NCBI RefSeq assembly: GCF_018119395.1
Contig: NZ_JAGPWD010000018.1
Location: 34,714 to 98,713, forward strand
Source: Massilia sp. ZL223
Lineage (GTDB): Bacteria; Pseudomonadota; Gammaproteobacteria; Burkholderiales; Burkholderiaceae_D
DNA length: 64,000 bases
Direction of reading: 5' to 3'
Positions 19,058 to 26,866 of this stretch are shown in pieces. The position numbers and the translations under genes are program-made. The notes under the pieces were generated by a model that saw nothing but the letters and a program-made list of their open reading frames with translations, had not been told where the DNA came from and ran no database searches. Numbering within the stretch: position 1 is the stretch's first letter; every line of letters starts with the position of its first letter.

Positions 19058-19078
19058 AAATGAGAATGCTTATCATTT
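19058..19078. promoter_or_regulatory. Candidate Fur box 1
   Basis: AAATGAGAATGCTTATCATTT closely matches the 19-21-bp Fur operator built from GATAAT-type hexamers. It lies 19 bases from the TonB receptor start, in the region shared with the divergent PepSY gene. Confidence 0.75.
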
Positions 19079-19100
19079 TAGCGCTAACGCTTGCTTCTGT

Positions 19101-19121
19101 AAATGAGAACCATTATTATTT
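19101..19121. promoter_or_regulatory. Candidate Fur box 2
   Basis: AAATGAGAACCATTATTATTT is a second Fur-like operator, 26 bases upstream of the PepSY protein start. Two boxes suggest each divergent promoter has its own operator. Confidence 0.75.
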
Positions 19122-19146
19122 GTCGACCTCATCCGACCGAAACCTC

Positions 19147-20313
19147 ATGTCCCCCGTTTCCCTGCGCCGCTGGAGCTGGATCCACAAGTGGAGCAGCCTG
19201 GTTTGCACCGTATTCATGCTGCTGCTGTGCCTTACCGGCCTGCCACTGATCTATCACCACGAAATCGGCCACCTGCTCGGCACCGACGTCGAAGCCCCGG
19301 CCATGCCGGCGGACACCCCGCGCGGCAACATCGACGCGGTGCTCGCCTCGGCCAAGGAGCTTTATCCCAACAAGATCGCGATGTACATGTCGCAGGAAGC
19401 CGACGAGCCCGCGATCTGGAACGTCACGCTGGGCGACCACCCGAACGACGAGCACTACAAGCCGATCGCGGTGGACGCGCGCACCACGAAGGTGATCACC
19501 GAGCCGGCCTTCGAGGGCGGCGCCTTCATGTCGACCATGTTCCGCCTGCATGTGGACCTGTTCGCCGGCCTGTACGGCAAGCTGTTCCTGGGTTTCATGG
19601 GCCTGCTCCTGCTGGTGGCCATCGTGAGCGGCGCGGTGCTGTATTCGCCCTTCATGCGCAAGCTCGAGTTCGGCGATGTGCGGCGCGGGCGCACCCCGCG
19701 CCTCAAGTGGCTGGACATCCACAACCTGCTCGGCATCGTGACCCTGGTCTGGGCCTTCGTGGTCGGCGCGACCGGCATGGTCAACACCTGGGCCGACGTG
19801 CTGCTCAAGGTCTGGCAGACCACCGAGATCGCCGAGATGCTCAAACCCTACGAGGGCAGCCCGCCGCCCGCCAGGATGGCGTCGATCCACGACGCCATCC
19901 AGCGCGCCGAGGCGGCCGAGCCGGGCATGAAGGTCGGCTTCGTGGCGTTCCCGGGGACGCCCTTCACCAGCCCGCACCATTACGGCATCTACATGCGCGG
20001 CGACGAGGCCTTCAGCTCGCGCCTGTACAAGCCGGTGCTGATCGATGCCGAGACCGGCGAGATCACCGACCGCCGCGAGCTGCCGTGGTACCTGACCGCG
20101 CTGCTGCTGTCGCAGCCCCTGCATTTCGGCGACTACGGCGGCCAGTGGATGAAATTCTTCTGGGCGATGCTCGACATCGCCACCATCGTCATCCTCGTCA
20201 CGGGCCTGTACCTGTGGCTCAAGCGGGGCCGCGCCGCCAAAGCGGCCGTCCGCCAACTAGTCAAGGCGCCGGAACGCGAGGTGCCCGCGCTCGTACGCAA
20301 GGAGGCTTCATGA
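19147..20313 (+). CDS. PepSY-associated transmembrane protein (PiuB-like)
   Basis: The protein has 388 residues, starting at ATG 19147 (MSPVSLRRWSWIHKWSSLVC); an upstream in-frame ATG would run through the Fur boxes and is unlikely. Four membrane helices are seen: TVFMLLLCLTGLPLIYHHEIGHLLG near the N-terminus, LFLGFMGLLLLVAIVSGAVLY, a helix at LLGIVTLVWAFVVGATGMVN and one near the C-terminus (MLDIATIVILVTGLYLWLKRG). The HKW, HHE and DIHN histidines are typical. PiuB-type proteins are thought to be inner membrane ferric-siderophore reductases; this role fits the adjacent receptor but is inferred. Confidence 0.9.
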   Translation: MSPVSLRRWSWIHKWSSLVCTVFMLLLCLTGLPLIYHHEIGHLLGTDVEAPAMPADTPRGNIDAVLASAKELYPNKIAMYMSQEADEPAIWNVTLGDHPNDEHYKPIAVDARTTKVITEPAFEGGAFMSTMFRLHVDLFAGLYGKLFLGFMGLLLLVAIVSGAVLYSPFMRKLEFGDVRRGRTPRLKWLDIHNLLGIVTLVWAFVVGATGMVNTWADVLLKVWQTTEIAEMLKPYEGSPPPARMASIHDAIQRAEAAEPGMKVGFVAFPGTPFTSPHHYGIYMRGDEAFSSRLYKPVLIDAETGEITDRRELPWYLTALLLSQPLHFGDYGGQWMKFFWAMLDIATIVILVTGLYLWLKRGRAAKAAVRQLVKAPEREVPALVRKEAS

Positions 20314-20492
20314 CCCGCAGCACCATGCAGATCTGGGGCGCGCCGCTGCTGCTGGCCGTCCTCACCGTCGTCGGCCTGATCGCGGCCCTGCTCGGCGACG
20401 GCGTTTGGGACCTCGTGTCGGCCCTTACGCTTGGCGCGCCGGTCGCGGTCGGCGCCTGGTACAGCCTGCGCCGCCCACGTTCCCGCCCGTAA
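20310..20492 (+). CDS. Small membrane protein
   Basis: A 60-residue protein starting at the ATG that overlaps the PepSY stop codon, with GGAGG at 20301-20305 as ribosome site. Two hydrophobic stretches are visible (ILWGAPLLLAVLTVVGLIAALL-like, then LVSALTLGAPVAVGAWYSL) and a basic tail (RRPRSRP). I do not recognise a family with certainty. Tight coupling to the iron-regulated PepSY gene suggests an accessory role in the same uptake system. Confidence 0.8.
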   Translation: MTRSTMQIWGAPLLLAVLTVVGLIAALLGDGVWDLVSALTLGAPVAVGAWYSLRRPRSRP

Positions 20493-20604
20493 ACCGGAAC
20501 CCGCGCCGGAGCGTGCGCACCTTGGCCGGGGTCCCTGCTAAGCGGTATACTCGGCCCGGCAGGGCGCGCACCGGGTTGCGCCCGAACTCATCCGAAAGGG
20601 CGCC

Positions 20605-22053
20605 ATGTTCGCAGCAGTCGATCTCGGCTCCAACAGCTTCCGCCTGCATATCGGCGAGCCGGCGGGCGGCCGCATGCACATCGTGCGCACGGCGCGCGAT
20701 CCGATCCGCCTGGCGGCGGGCCTCGACAGCGACAACATGCTGAGCGAGGCGGCCATGCGCACCGCCATCCGCTGCCTGGAAGACTTCCGCAAGATCCTCG
20801 GCGAATACCACCTGGACGCCGTGCGCGTGGTCGCCACCAACACCATGCGCGTGGCGCGCAACGCCGACGTGCTGCTGCCGCTGGCCGAGCAGGCCATCGG
20901 CTATCCGATCGAGATCATCTCCGGCGAGGAAGAGGGCCGCCTGATCTACATGGGCGTGTCGCGCGCCATCGACAAGCCGGACGAGCGCCGCATCGTGGTG
21001 GACATCGGCGGCGGCTCCACCGAAGTCATTACCGGCACCGGCGCCGAGATCACCCTGGTCGAGTCCTTCGGCATCGGCACCCATCCCCAGACGGCGGCCT
21101 ATTTCGCCGACGGCCGCATCAACGCGCGCGCGTTCGATGCCGCCGTCACGGCCGCGCGGGCCCGCTTCGAGGACGCCGCCGCCCAGTACCACGCCCAGGG
21201 CTGGGACGCCGCCTACGGCTCCTCCGGCACCATGCGCGCGATCTCCGAGGTCATCGCCCGCAACACCATCGGCGATGGGACGGTGTCGCAGGCCAGCCTG
21301 CATGCGCTGCGCGACATCCTGCTGGAACTGGGCCACGTCGACGCCTTCAGCCTGCCGGGCGTAAAAAAAGAACGGGTGCCCGTCATGGTCGGCGGACTGA
21401 CGGTGCTGATCGGCGTGATGCAGGAACTGAAGATTCCGCGCCTGACGGCCATCAACGCCGGACTGCGCCTGGGCGTGCTGTCCGACCTGGAGCTGCGCGC
21501 CAACCACCGCGACCGGCGCGACGCCGCCATCCGCGCCTGCCTGCGCCGCTTCGACGTCGATCCCCAGCGCGCGATGCGCACCGCCGGCATCGCTGCGGCG
21601 ATGTACGAACGGCTGCAGCCGCAGGGCGACAACTTGCATCACTACCTGGCCTGGAGCAGCATGCTGCATGAGGTGGGCCTGGCCGTGTCGATGACCGGGG
21701 CGCACAAGCATGGCGCCTACATCGTCGAGAACGCGGACCTGGCGGGCTTCACCACCCGCGAACAGCGCCTGATGAGCACCCTGGTGCTGGGGCAGAAGGG
21801 CAACCTGCGCAAGATCCGCGAATCGCTCGGCGAACCCGACCTGGCCAAGGCGGTGCTGGCGCTGCGCCTGGCCGTGGTGTTCATGCATGCGCGCGCGGAC
21901 GAGGACCTGGCGGGCCTGAGGCTGCGGCTGAAGGGGCGGGTCGAGATCGAGCTGCCGCCGGACCTGCTGGCGAAGCATCCGACCCTGGCGCCCTGGTTCG
22001 AGAAGGAAGAGGGGTTCTGGAACGAGATCGGCTTGCCGTTCCAGGTGCGGTGA
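20605..22053 (+). CDS. ppx: Ppx/GppA exopolyphosphatase
   Basis: The 482 residues begin MFAAVDLGSNSFRLHIGEP, the ASKHA-fold phosphate loop. IVVDIGGGSTEVITG is the second nucleotide/phosphate motif. The C-terminal half (about 310-480) carries the HD-like helical domain with HHYLAWSSMLHEVGLAVS. The enzyme removes terminal phosphates from polyphosphate or hydrolyses pppGpp; sequence alone does not fully separate Ppx from GppA, but ppk lies about 1.7 kb downstream on the other strand, favouring polyphosphate. Confidence 0.9.
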   Translation: MFAAVDLGSNSFRLHIGEPAGGRMHIVRTARDPIRLAAGLDSDNMLSEAAMRTAIRCLEDFRKILGEYHLDAVRVVATNTMRVARNADVLLPLAEQAIGYPIEIISGEEEGRLIYMGVSRAIDKPDERRIVVDIGGGSTEVITGTGAEITLVESFGIGTHPQTAAYFADGRINARAFDAAVTAARARFEDAAAQYHAQGWDAAYGSSGTMRAISEVIARNTIGDGTVSQASLHALRDILLELGHVDAFSLPGVKKERVPVMVGGLTVLIGVMQELKIPRLTAINAGLRLGVLSDLELRANHRDRRDAAIRACLRRFDVDPQRAMRTAGIAAAMYERLQPQGDNLHHYLAWSSMLHEVGLAVSMTGAHKHGAYIVENADLAGFTTREQRLMSTLVLGQKGNLRKIRESLGEPDLAKAVLALRLAVVFMHARADEDLAGLRLRLKGRVEIELPPDLLAKHPTLAPWFEKEEGFWNEIGLPFQVR

Positions 22054-22072
22054 GCAGGGCGAGGAGGCAGCC

Positions 22073-23200
22073 ATGAAATGGATCGCAGCCTTCCTCGTTT
22101 CCCTTGCGCTGGGCGGCTGCGCGTCGGCGCCGGCGGTTTCGGACGACGCGGTAGCGGCCCTGATGCGGCGCGAACAGATCCAGGGTCTCGCGCTAGCCGT
22201 CATCGAGGACGGCAAGGTCGTCAAGCTCGCCAGCTACGGCAAGCGCAATGTCGAACGCAATCTGCCGCTCGAAAGCAACACGATCATGTACGGCGCCTCG
22301 CTCACCAAGACTGCGTTCGCCTACATGGTGCTGCAGCTGGTCGACGAGGGACGGCTGGACCTCGACACGCCGGTCACCCGGCTGCTGCCGAAACCTTTGC
22401 CCGAGTACCGCAACCAGCGCACCGACTACGCGCCCCTCGCCGGCGACGAACGCTGGCGCAAGCTCACGCCGCGCATCCTGCTCACCCACAGCGGCGGCTT
22501 CGCCAACTTCAGCTGGCTCGAGCCCGACGAGAAGATCCGCATCCATTTTGACCCGGGCAGCCGCTATGCCTATTCGGGCGAGGGCATCTATCTGCTCCAG
22601 TACATCCTCGAGCAGGGGCTCGGGCTGGACGTGGCGCAGGAGATGCAGAGACGGATTTTTGACCGCTTCGGCATGCTTAATACCAGCATGCGCTGGCGGC
22701 CGGACTTCGCGGCGAACCTGGCGGATGGCTACACGATCGACGGCAAGATGGAGCCGCACGACGAGCGCAGCAAGGTGAGCGCGGCGGGGTCGATGGACAC
22801 GACGATCGCGGACCAGGCGCGCTTCTGGGCGGCCGTCCAGCGTGGCGAAGGCTTGAGCGCGCGTATGCGGGCGGAGCTGGTGCGGCCGCAGCTGCCTATC
22901 CGGTCGCGCAGCCAGTTTCCGACCCTGGTCCCGGAAGCGGGGGCGCCGCAGGAGGGGATCGCTGCGGGACTGGGGCTGGTGAGCTTCCAGGACCGCAGCG
23001 GGCTGGGGTGGTTCAAGGGCGGGCACAATGACAGTACCGGGAATATGGTGGTGTGCCTGGACGCGCGCAGGCGTTGCGTGGTGCTGCTGGCGAATGATGT
23101 GCGGGCCGAGCGTATCTTTCCGGAGTTGGTGCGCATGGTGCTGGGTGAGAACGACATGCCGTGGCGTTGGGAGTACGGCGACAAGGCGCCTCAGCGCTGA
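22073..23200 (+). CDS. Serine beta-lactamase-like lipoprotein hydrolase
   Basis: The protein has 375 residues with a lipoprotein signal (MKWIAAFLVSLALGGC, lipobox LGGC, acylated C16). It belongs to the class C beta-lactamase/penicillin-binding family: the active-site SxxK is S76-L-T-K79 and the second motif is YAYSGEG. The third motif region reads WFKGGHND. Proteins of this type are usually esterases or D-amino-acid peptidases rather than resistance enzymes. It stands 19 bases after ppx and may share its transcript; substrate unknown. Confidence 0.88.
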   Translation: MKWIAAFLVSLALGGCASAPAVSDDAVAALMRREQIQGLALAVIEDGKVVKLASYGKRNVERNLPLESNTIMYGASLTKTAFAYMVLQLVDEGRLDLDTPVTRLLPKPLPEYRNQRTDYAPLAGDERWRKLTPRILLTHSGGFANFSWLEPDEKIRIHFDPGSRYAYSGEGIYLLQYILEQGLGLDVAQEMQRRIFDRFGMLNTSMRWRPDFAANLADGYTIDGKMEPHDERSKVSAAGSMDTTIADQARFWAAVQRGEGLSARMRAELVRPQLPIRSRSQFPTLVPEAGAPQEGIAAGLGLVSFQDRSGLGWFKGGHNDSTGNMVVCLDARRRCVVLLANDVRAERIFPELVRMVLGENDMPWRWEYGDKAPQR

Positions 23201-23223
23201 AAGCGCTCAGTTAGCCCATGCCC

Positions 23224-23306
23224 GTCGTTCCGGCGAAGGCCGGAACCCAAGTTCTGCAAGTGCTGTCGAGACGCTTAACTTGGATTCCGGCCTTCGCCGG
23301 AATGAC
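23224..23306. repeat. Inverted intergenic repeat
   Basis: A 30-base arm at 23224-23253 (core TTCCGGCGAAGGCCGGAA) is repeated inverted at 23277-23306 (core TTCCGGCCTTCGCCGGAA), and each arm is itself palindromic. This kind of repeat is common between genes in high-GC proteobacteria. It lies between the convergent hydrolase and sixA genes and may act as a two-way terminator. Confidence 0.8.
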
Positions 23307-23336
23307 GTGCTGAAGTTAACTCACCTGGGTAACGCG

Positions 23337-23804
23337 CTAGCGAAGCTTGCCGATCAGGTCCGGTCCGACCACCAGCCGGATGTACGGAATGCCATCACTG
23401 CCTTTGTGCTCGATCCAGAACACACCCGCCTTGCGAATCCGCCAGTCCTGCTTGCGCCCGGACAGCACCGAGGACGCCACTTCGCCCAGCAGCGGCTGAT
23501 GCCCGACCACCAGCGCCGGCTGCCGGTTCCCCGGCCAGCCCGCCGCCTGGATGATCGCCTCCGCACTCGAATCCGTACCCAGTGCCTCGACCACTTCGTA
23601 GCGCCGCCCAAGCGCCTTGACGGTCTGGACGCAGCGCTTGGCCGGACTGGTAAGGATGCGGCAGTCATCCGGCAGGGTGCGCTCGAGCCATGCCCCCACG
23701 CGCGCAGCGTGGCGTTTTCCCTTGGAGGTCAGCGCACGCGCATTGTCGTCTCCATCCGGCGCCCCCGGCTCAGCCTCAGCGTGGCGCCACAGGATCAGTT
23801 CCAT
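23337..23804 (-). CDS. sixA: SixA-type phosphohistidine phosphatase
   Basis: This histidine phosphatase of about 155 residues starts at ATG 23804 (MELILWRHAEAEPG); the RHA motif at residues 7-9 carries the catalytic His8. ILTSPAKRCVQTVKAL is the second arginine motif and LVVGHQPLLGEVA holds the conserved GH. SixA removes phosphate from phosphohistidine in relay proteins such as the nitrogen PTS. Its start lies 29 bases inside the end of ppk, so the two are co-translated from one leftward transcript. Confidence 0.9.
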   Translation of the reverse strand: MELILWRHAEAEPGAPDGDDNARALTSKGKRHAARVGAWLERTLPDDCRILTSPAKRCVQTVKALGRRYEVVEALGTDSSAEAIIQAAGWPGNRQPALVVGHQPLLGEVASSVLSGRKQDWRIRKAGVFWIEHKGSDGIPYIRLVVGPDLIGKLR

Positions 23805-25926
23805 GCTCGTTCTCCTTGGCGGGGTGGTTGGCGCCACCCAGCATGTCCATCAAGGTCTGCTGGGCGCTCAGGGGTTTCTGCTTGCCGCGCGGCTTGCGGC
23901 GGCGGTAGCGGCCGTCGCTGGCCAGCTCCCAGGCATTGACGTTGTCCTTCAGGTAGGGATGCAGGCCTTCGCGCATCACGCGGCGCTTCAGCGCCGGCGA
24001 GCGGATCGGGAAAGCGATCTCCACGCGCCGGAACAGGTTGCGGTTCATCCAGTCCGCGCTGCTGAGCCAGATGTCGTGCTTGAGATTGTTCCGGAAATAG
24101 AAGACCCGCGTGTGCTCCAGGAAGCGTCCGACGATCGAACGCACCTTGATGTTCTCCGACAAGCCGGGCACGCCGGGGCGCAGCGAGCAGGCGCCGCGCA
24201 CGACCAAGTCGATGCGCACGCCGGCCTCGGAGGCCTCGTACAAAGCCTTGATCACCGATTCGTCCGTGAGCGAATTCATCTTCGCCACGATGCGTCCCGG
24301 CTTGCCGTGGCGCGCCAGCTCGGCTTCGTTGCGGATCGCCCGCACCAGCTCCTTCTGCAGCGAGAAGGGCGCCAGCCAGATGCTGGTGAGCTGCTTGGGG
24401 CGGGTCATGCTGGTGAGGTGGATGAACACCTCGTTGACGTCGGCCGTCAGGTCGGCATCGGCCGTGAGCAGGCCGAAGTCGGTGTAGAACTTGGCCGTGG
24501 TCGGGTTGTAGTTGCCGGTGCCGAGGTGGGCGTAGCGGCGCAGGCCCTGCGGCTCGCGGCGCAGTACCAGCGCCATCTTGGCGTGGGTCTTCAGGCCCAC
24601 CACGCCGTATACCACCTGGGCGCCGGCCTGTTCGAGCTTCTCGGCCCAGTTGATGTTGGCTTCCTCGTCGAAGCGCGCCATCAGTTCGACGATGACCGTC
24701 ACTTCCTTGCCGCGCCGCGCGGCGGCGATCAGGGCTTCCATCAGTTCCGAGTTCATTCCGGCGCGGTAGATGGTCTGCTTGATCGCCACCACGCAGGGGT
24801 CGTTCGCCGCGCACTGGATGAAATCGATGACCGGCTGGAAGGTCTCGTAGGGATGGTGCAGCAGCACGTCGTGCTTGCGCAGGGTGGCGAAGATGTCCGG
24901 CGCTGCCAGCCTGGGCGGATAGCCCGCGACGAAAGGCGGGAACTTGAGTTCCGGCTGGTTGTTGGTGTTGACCACTTCCAGCAGGCGCCCCAGGTTGACC
25001 GGGCCGTCGACCGTGAACAGGCGCGAGCGGTCGATGTTGAACTGGTCGAGCAGGAAGGCCGACAGGTGTTCGGGACAGGCGCGGCCGACTTCGAGGCGCA
25101 CCGCGAAGCCGTAGTTGCGGCTATGGAGTTCGCTCTGGAGGGCCTGACGCAGGTTCTTGACCTCTTCCTCGTCCACCCACAGGTCGCTGTTGCGCGTGAC
25201 CCGGAACTGGGAATAGGACACCACCTCGCGGCCGGTGAACAAGTCCGCCATGTGGGCCTGGATCACCGAGGACAGCAGGCAGTAGGATGCGCCCTTTTTG
25301 TCCGACAGTTCGTCAGGCAGGCGGATCACGCGCGGCAGCACCCGCGGCGCCTTCATGATGGCGATGGCGGTGCCGCGCCCGAAGGCGTCCTTGCCTTCCA
25401 GTTCGACGATGAAGTTCAGGCTCTTGTTGATCACGCGCGGGAAGGGGTGGGCCGGGTCCAGGCCGATCGGCGTCAGGAGCGGGCGCACTTCGCGGTCGAA
25501 GAACTGCTTGACCCAGGCGCGCTGGGCGGCATTGCGGTCGCCCCGGCGCAGCAGGTGGATGCCGTTTTCCGCCAGCTGGGGATGAATCTCGTTGTTGAAC
25601 AGGCTGTACTGGCGCGCGATCAGGTGGCGGCATTCGGCGCTGGCGCGTTCCAGGGTGGCCGCAAGGTGGTCGGGCAGGCCGCCCTGGGCGCGATCGAACT
25701 GGTGCTGGGCGAGCAGGCTGGCGACCCGCACCTCGAAGAACTCATCCAGGTTGCTGCACACGATGCACAGGAAGCGCAGGCGTTCGAGCAAGGGAATCGA
25801 AGGATCCTCCGCCTGGGCCAGCACCCGGCGGTTGAATTCCAGCAGCGACAGCTCGCGGTTGAGGAAGGCCCCGCCGTCCGGAAGCTGTTTGAGCTCGGCC
25901 TCGATGGCCTTGGTTTTCATGTCCAT
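23776..25926 (-). CDS. ppk: Polyphosphate kinase 1
   Basis: Ppk1 reversibly makes polyphosphate from ATP. The protein (about 716 residues from ATG 25926, MDMKTKAIEAELKQ) has the N domain (FLNRELSLLEFNRRVLAQA), head domain and the two catalytic C domains: the autophosphorylated His lies in VVGLKTHAKMALVLRRE, followed by YAHLGTGNYNPTTAKFYTDFGLLT, and a second phospholipase-D-like site near the C-terminus. A start at 25992 is in frame but would run through the candidate Pho box, so I reject it. A further in-frame ATG at 25920 is possible. The 3' end overlaps sixA. Confidence 0.96.
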   Translation of the reverse strand: MDMKTKAIEAELKQLPDGGAFLNRELSLLEFNRRVLAQAEDPSIPLLERLRFLCIVCSNLDEFFEVRVASLLAQHQFDRAQGGLPDHLAATLERASAECRHLIARQYSLFNNEIHPQLAENGIHLLRRGDRNAAQRAWVKQFFDREVRPLLTPIGLDPAHPFPRVINKSLNFIVELEGKDAFGRGTAIAIMKAPRVLPRVIRLPDELSDKKGASYCLLSSVIQAHMADLFTGREVVSYSQFRVTRNSDLWVDEEEVKNLRQALQSELHSRNYGFAVRLEVGRACPEHLSAFLLDQFNIDRSRLFTVDGPVNLGRLLEVVNTNNQPELKFPPFVAGYPPRLAAPDIFATLRKHDVLLHHPYETFQPVIDFIQCAANDPCVVAIKQTIYRAGMNSELMEALIAAARRGKEVTVIVELMARFDEEANINWAEKLEQAGAQVVYGVVGLKTHAKMALVLRREPQGLRRYAHLGTGNYNPTTAKFYTDFGLLTADADLTADVNEVFIHLTSMTRPKQLTSIWLAPFSLQKELVRAIRNEAELARHGKPGRIVAKMNSLTDESVIKALYEASEAGVRIDLVVRGACSLRPGVPGLSENIKVRSIVGRFLEHTRVFYFRNNLKHDIWLSSADWMNRNLFRRVEIAFPIRSPALKRRVMREGLHPYLKDNVNAWELASDGRYRRRKPRGKQKPLSAQQTLMDMLGGANHPAKENEHGTDPVAPR

Positions 25927-25970
25927 ATGTCTGCGTCGAAGTAGTCGCGCAGGCAGTGTAGATGGATAAT

Positions 25971-25988
25971 ATGACAACTTGGTGACAT
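25971..25988 (-). promoter_or_regulatory. Candidate Pho box upstream of ppk
   Basis: On the minus strand, TGTCACCAAGTTGTCAT gives two TGTCA direct repeats with 11-base start-to-start spacing, as in PhoB operators. About ten bases further, TACACT can serve as the -10 box, the normal Pho promoter geometry. This would link polyphosphate synthesis to phosphate starvation. Confidence 0.55.
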
Positions 25989-26100
25989 CCACGTTCGACT
26001 CGGCTCCAGGCGGGTGTGTTAACCCTCAGTTGACACTTAAGCATCGTTAAAGAATGCCGGCGTATAAAGACAGCTCTACCATGACTACCAGGGGCCGACC

Positions 26101-26787
26101 GTGAAAGACCTGCTGCGCGCCAACAAAGGCTTCATTCTTTTCCTGTGCCTGTTCGGCGTGTTCCGCACCGCGGTCGCCGACTGGAATCCGATTCCATCGG
26201 CATCGATGCGGCCCAACCTGCTGGAGGGCGACGTGGTCTTCGTCAACCGGCTGGCCTTCGACCTCAAGATACCATTGACCGATGTGATCGTGGCGCGCCT
26301 TGGCGAACCGAGCCGGGGAGACGTGGTCACCTTCACCTCGCCGCAGCCGGACGGCACCCGCCTGATCAAGCGCGTGCTGGCGCTGCCGGGCGACGTGATC
26401 GAGATGCGCGACGAGCGCCTGGTCGTCAACGGCGTGCCGGCCCGGTACCAGGTGTCGGAGGTCACCCGCGAGCGTTCCCACGGGACTGAACAGCAGGCCA
26501 TCCGCATGGAGGAAACCGTCGGCGGCGCCCGCCAGCGCATCCAGGTGCTGCCGCAAAAGCTGGCGCTGCGCAACTTCGGCCCGGTGCGCATTCCCGCCGA
26601 CCATTACCTGATGCTGGGCGATAACCGCGACGACAGCGGCGACTCGCGCGTCATTGGCCTGGTCCCGCGCAAAAAGCTGATCGGCCGCGCCGAGCGCATC
26701 CTGGTATCGGCCGACTACCAGGGCAACTGGATGCCGCGCACCAGCCGCTTCGGCATGTCGCTGCGGAACGAGGGCGCGGAAAATTAA
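26101..26787 (+). CDS. lepB: Signal peptidase I
   Basis: The protein has 228 residues, with a GTG start at 26101. One N-terminal membrane helix (FILFLCLFGVFRTAVADW) precedes the catalytic domain. The nucleophile Ser is S35 in PSASMRPNLLEGD and the general base Lys is K90 in RLIKRVLALPGD; GDNRDDSGDSRVIG is box E. It cleaves signal peptides from exported proteins. It is shorter than E. coli LepB and stands apart from lepA and rnc, so it may be a second signal peptidase in this genome. Confidence 0.92.
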   Translation: MKDLLRANKGFILFLCLFGVFRTAVADWNPIPSASMRPNLLEGDVVFVNRLAFDLKIPLTDVIVARLGEPSRGDVVTFTSPQPDGTRLIKRVLALPGDVIEMRDERLVVNGVPARYQVSEVTRERSHGTEQQAIRMEETVGGARQRIQVLPQKLALRNFGPVRIPADHYLMLGDNRDDSGDSRVIGLVPRKKLIGRAERILVSADYQGNWMPRTSRFGMSLRNEGAEN

Positions 26788-26866
26788 TTCTGTGAAATAA
26801 AGTAAAATCCCGTCCCCGGGATGTCTGCATGGTGCAGTGCCGGATTTGTTTGGAAAGGCATGGCAC

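Noticed and set aside
19060..19146. Upstream start of the PepSY protein at 19060
   Set aside because: It would place coding sequence across both Fur boxes; the MSPVSLRRW start matches the family's short cytoplasmic N-terminus.
22073..23200. Antibiotic-resistance beta-lactamase
   Set aside because: Only the family fold and SxxK motif are visible; the third motif is atypical and lipoprotein relatives are usually esterases or peptidases.
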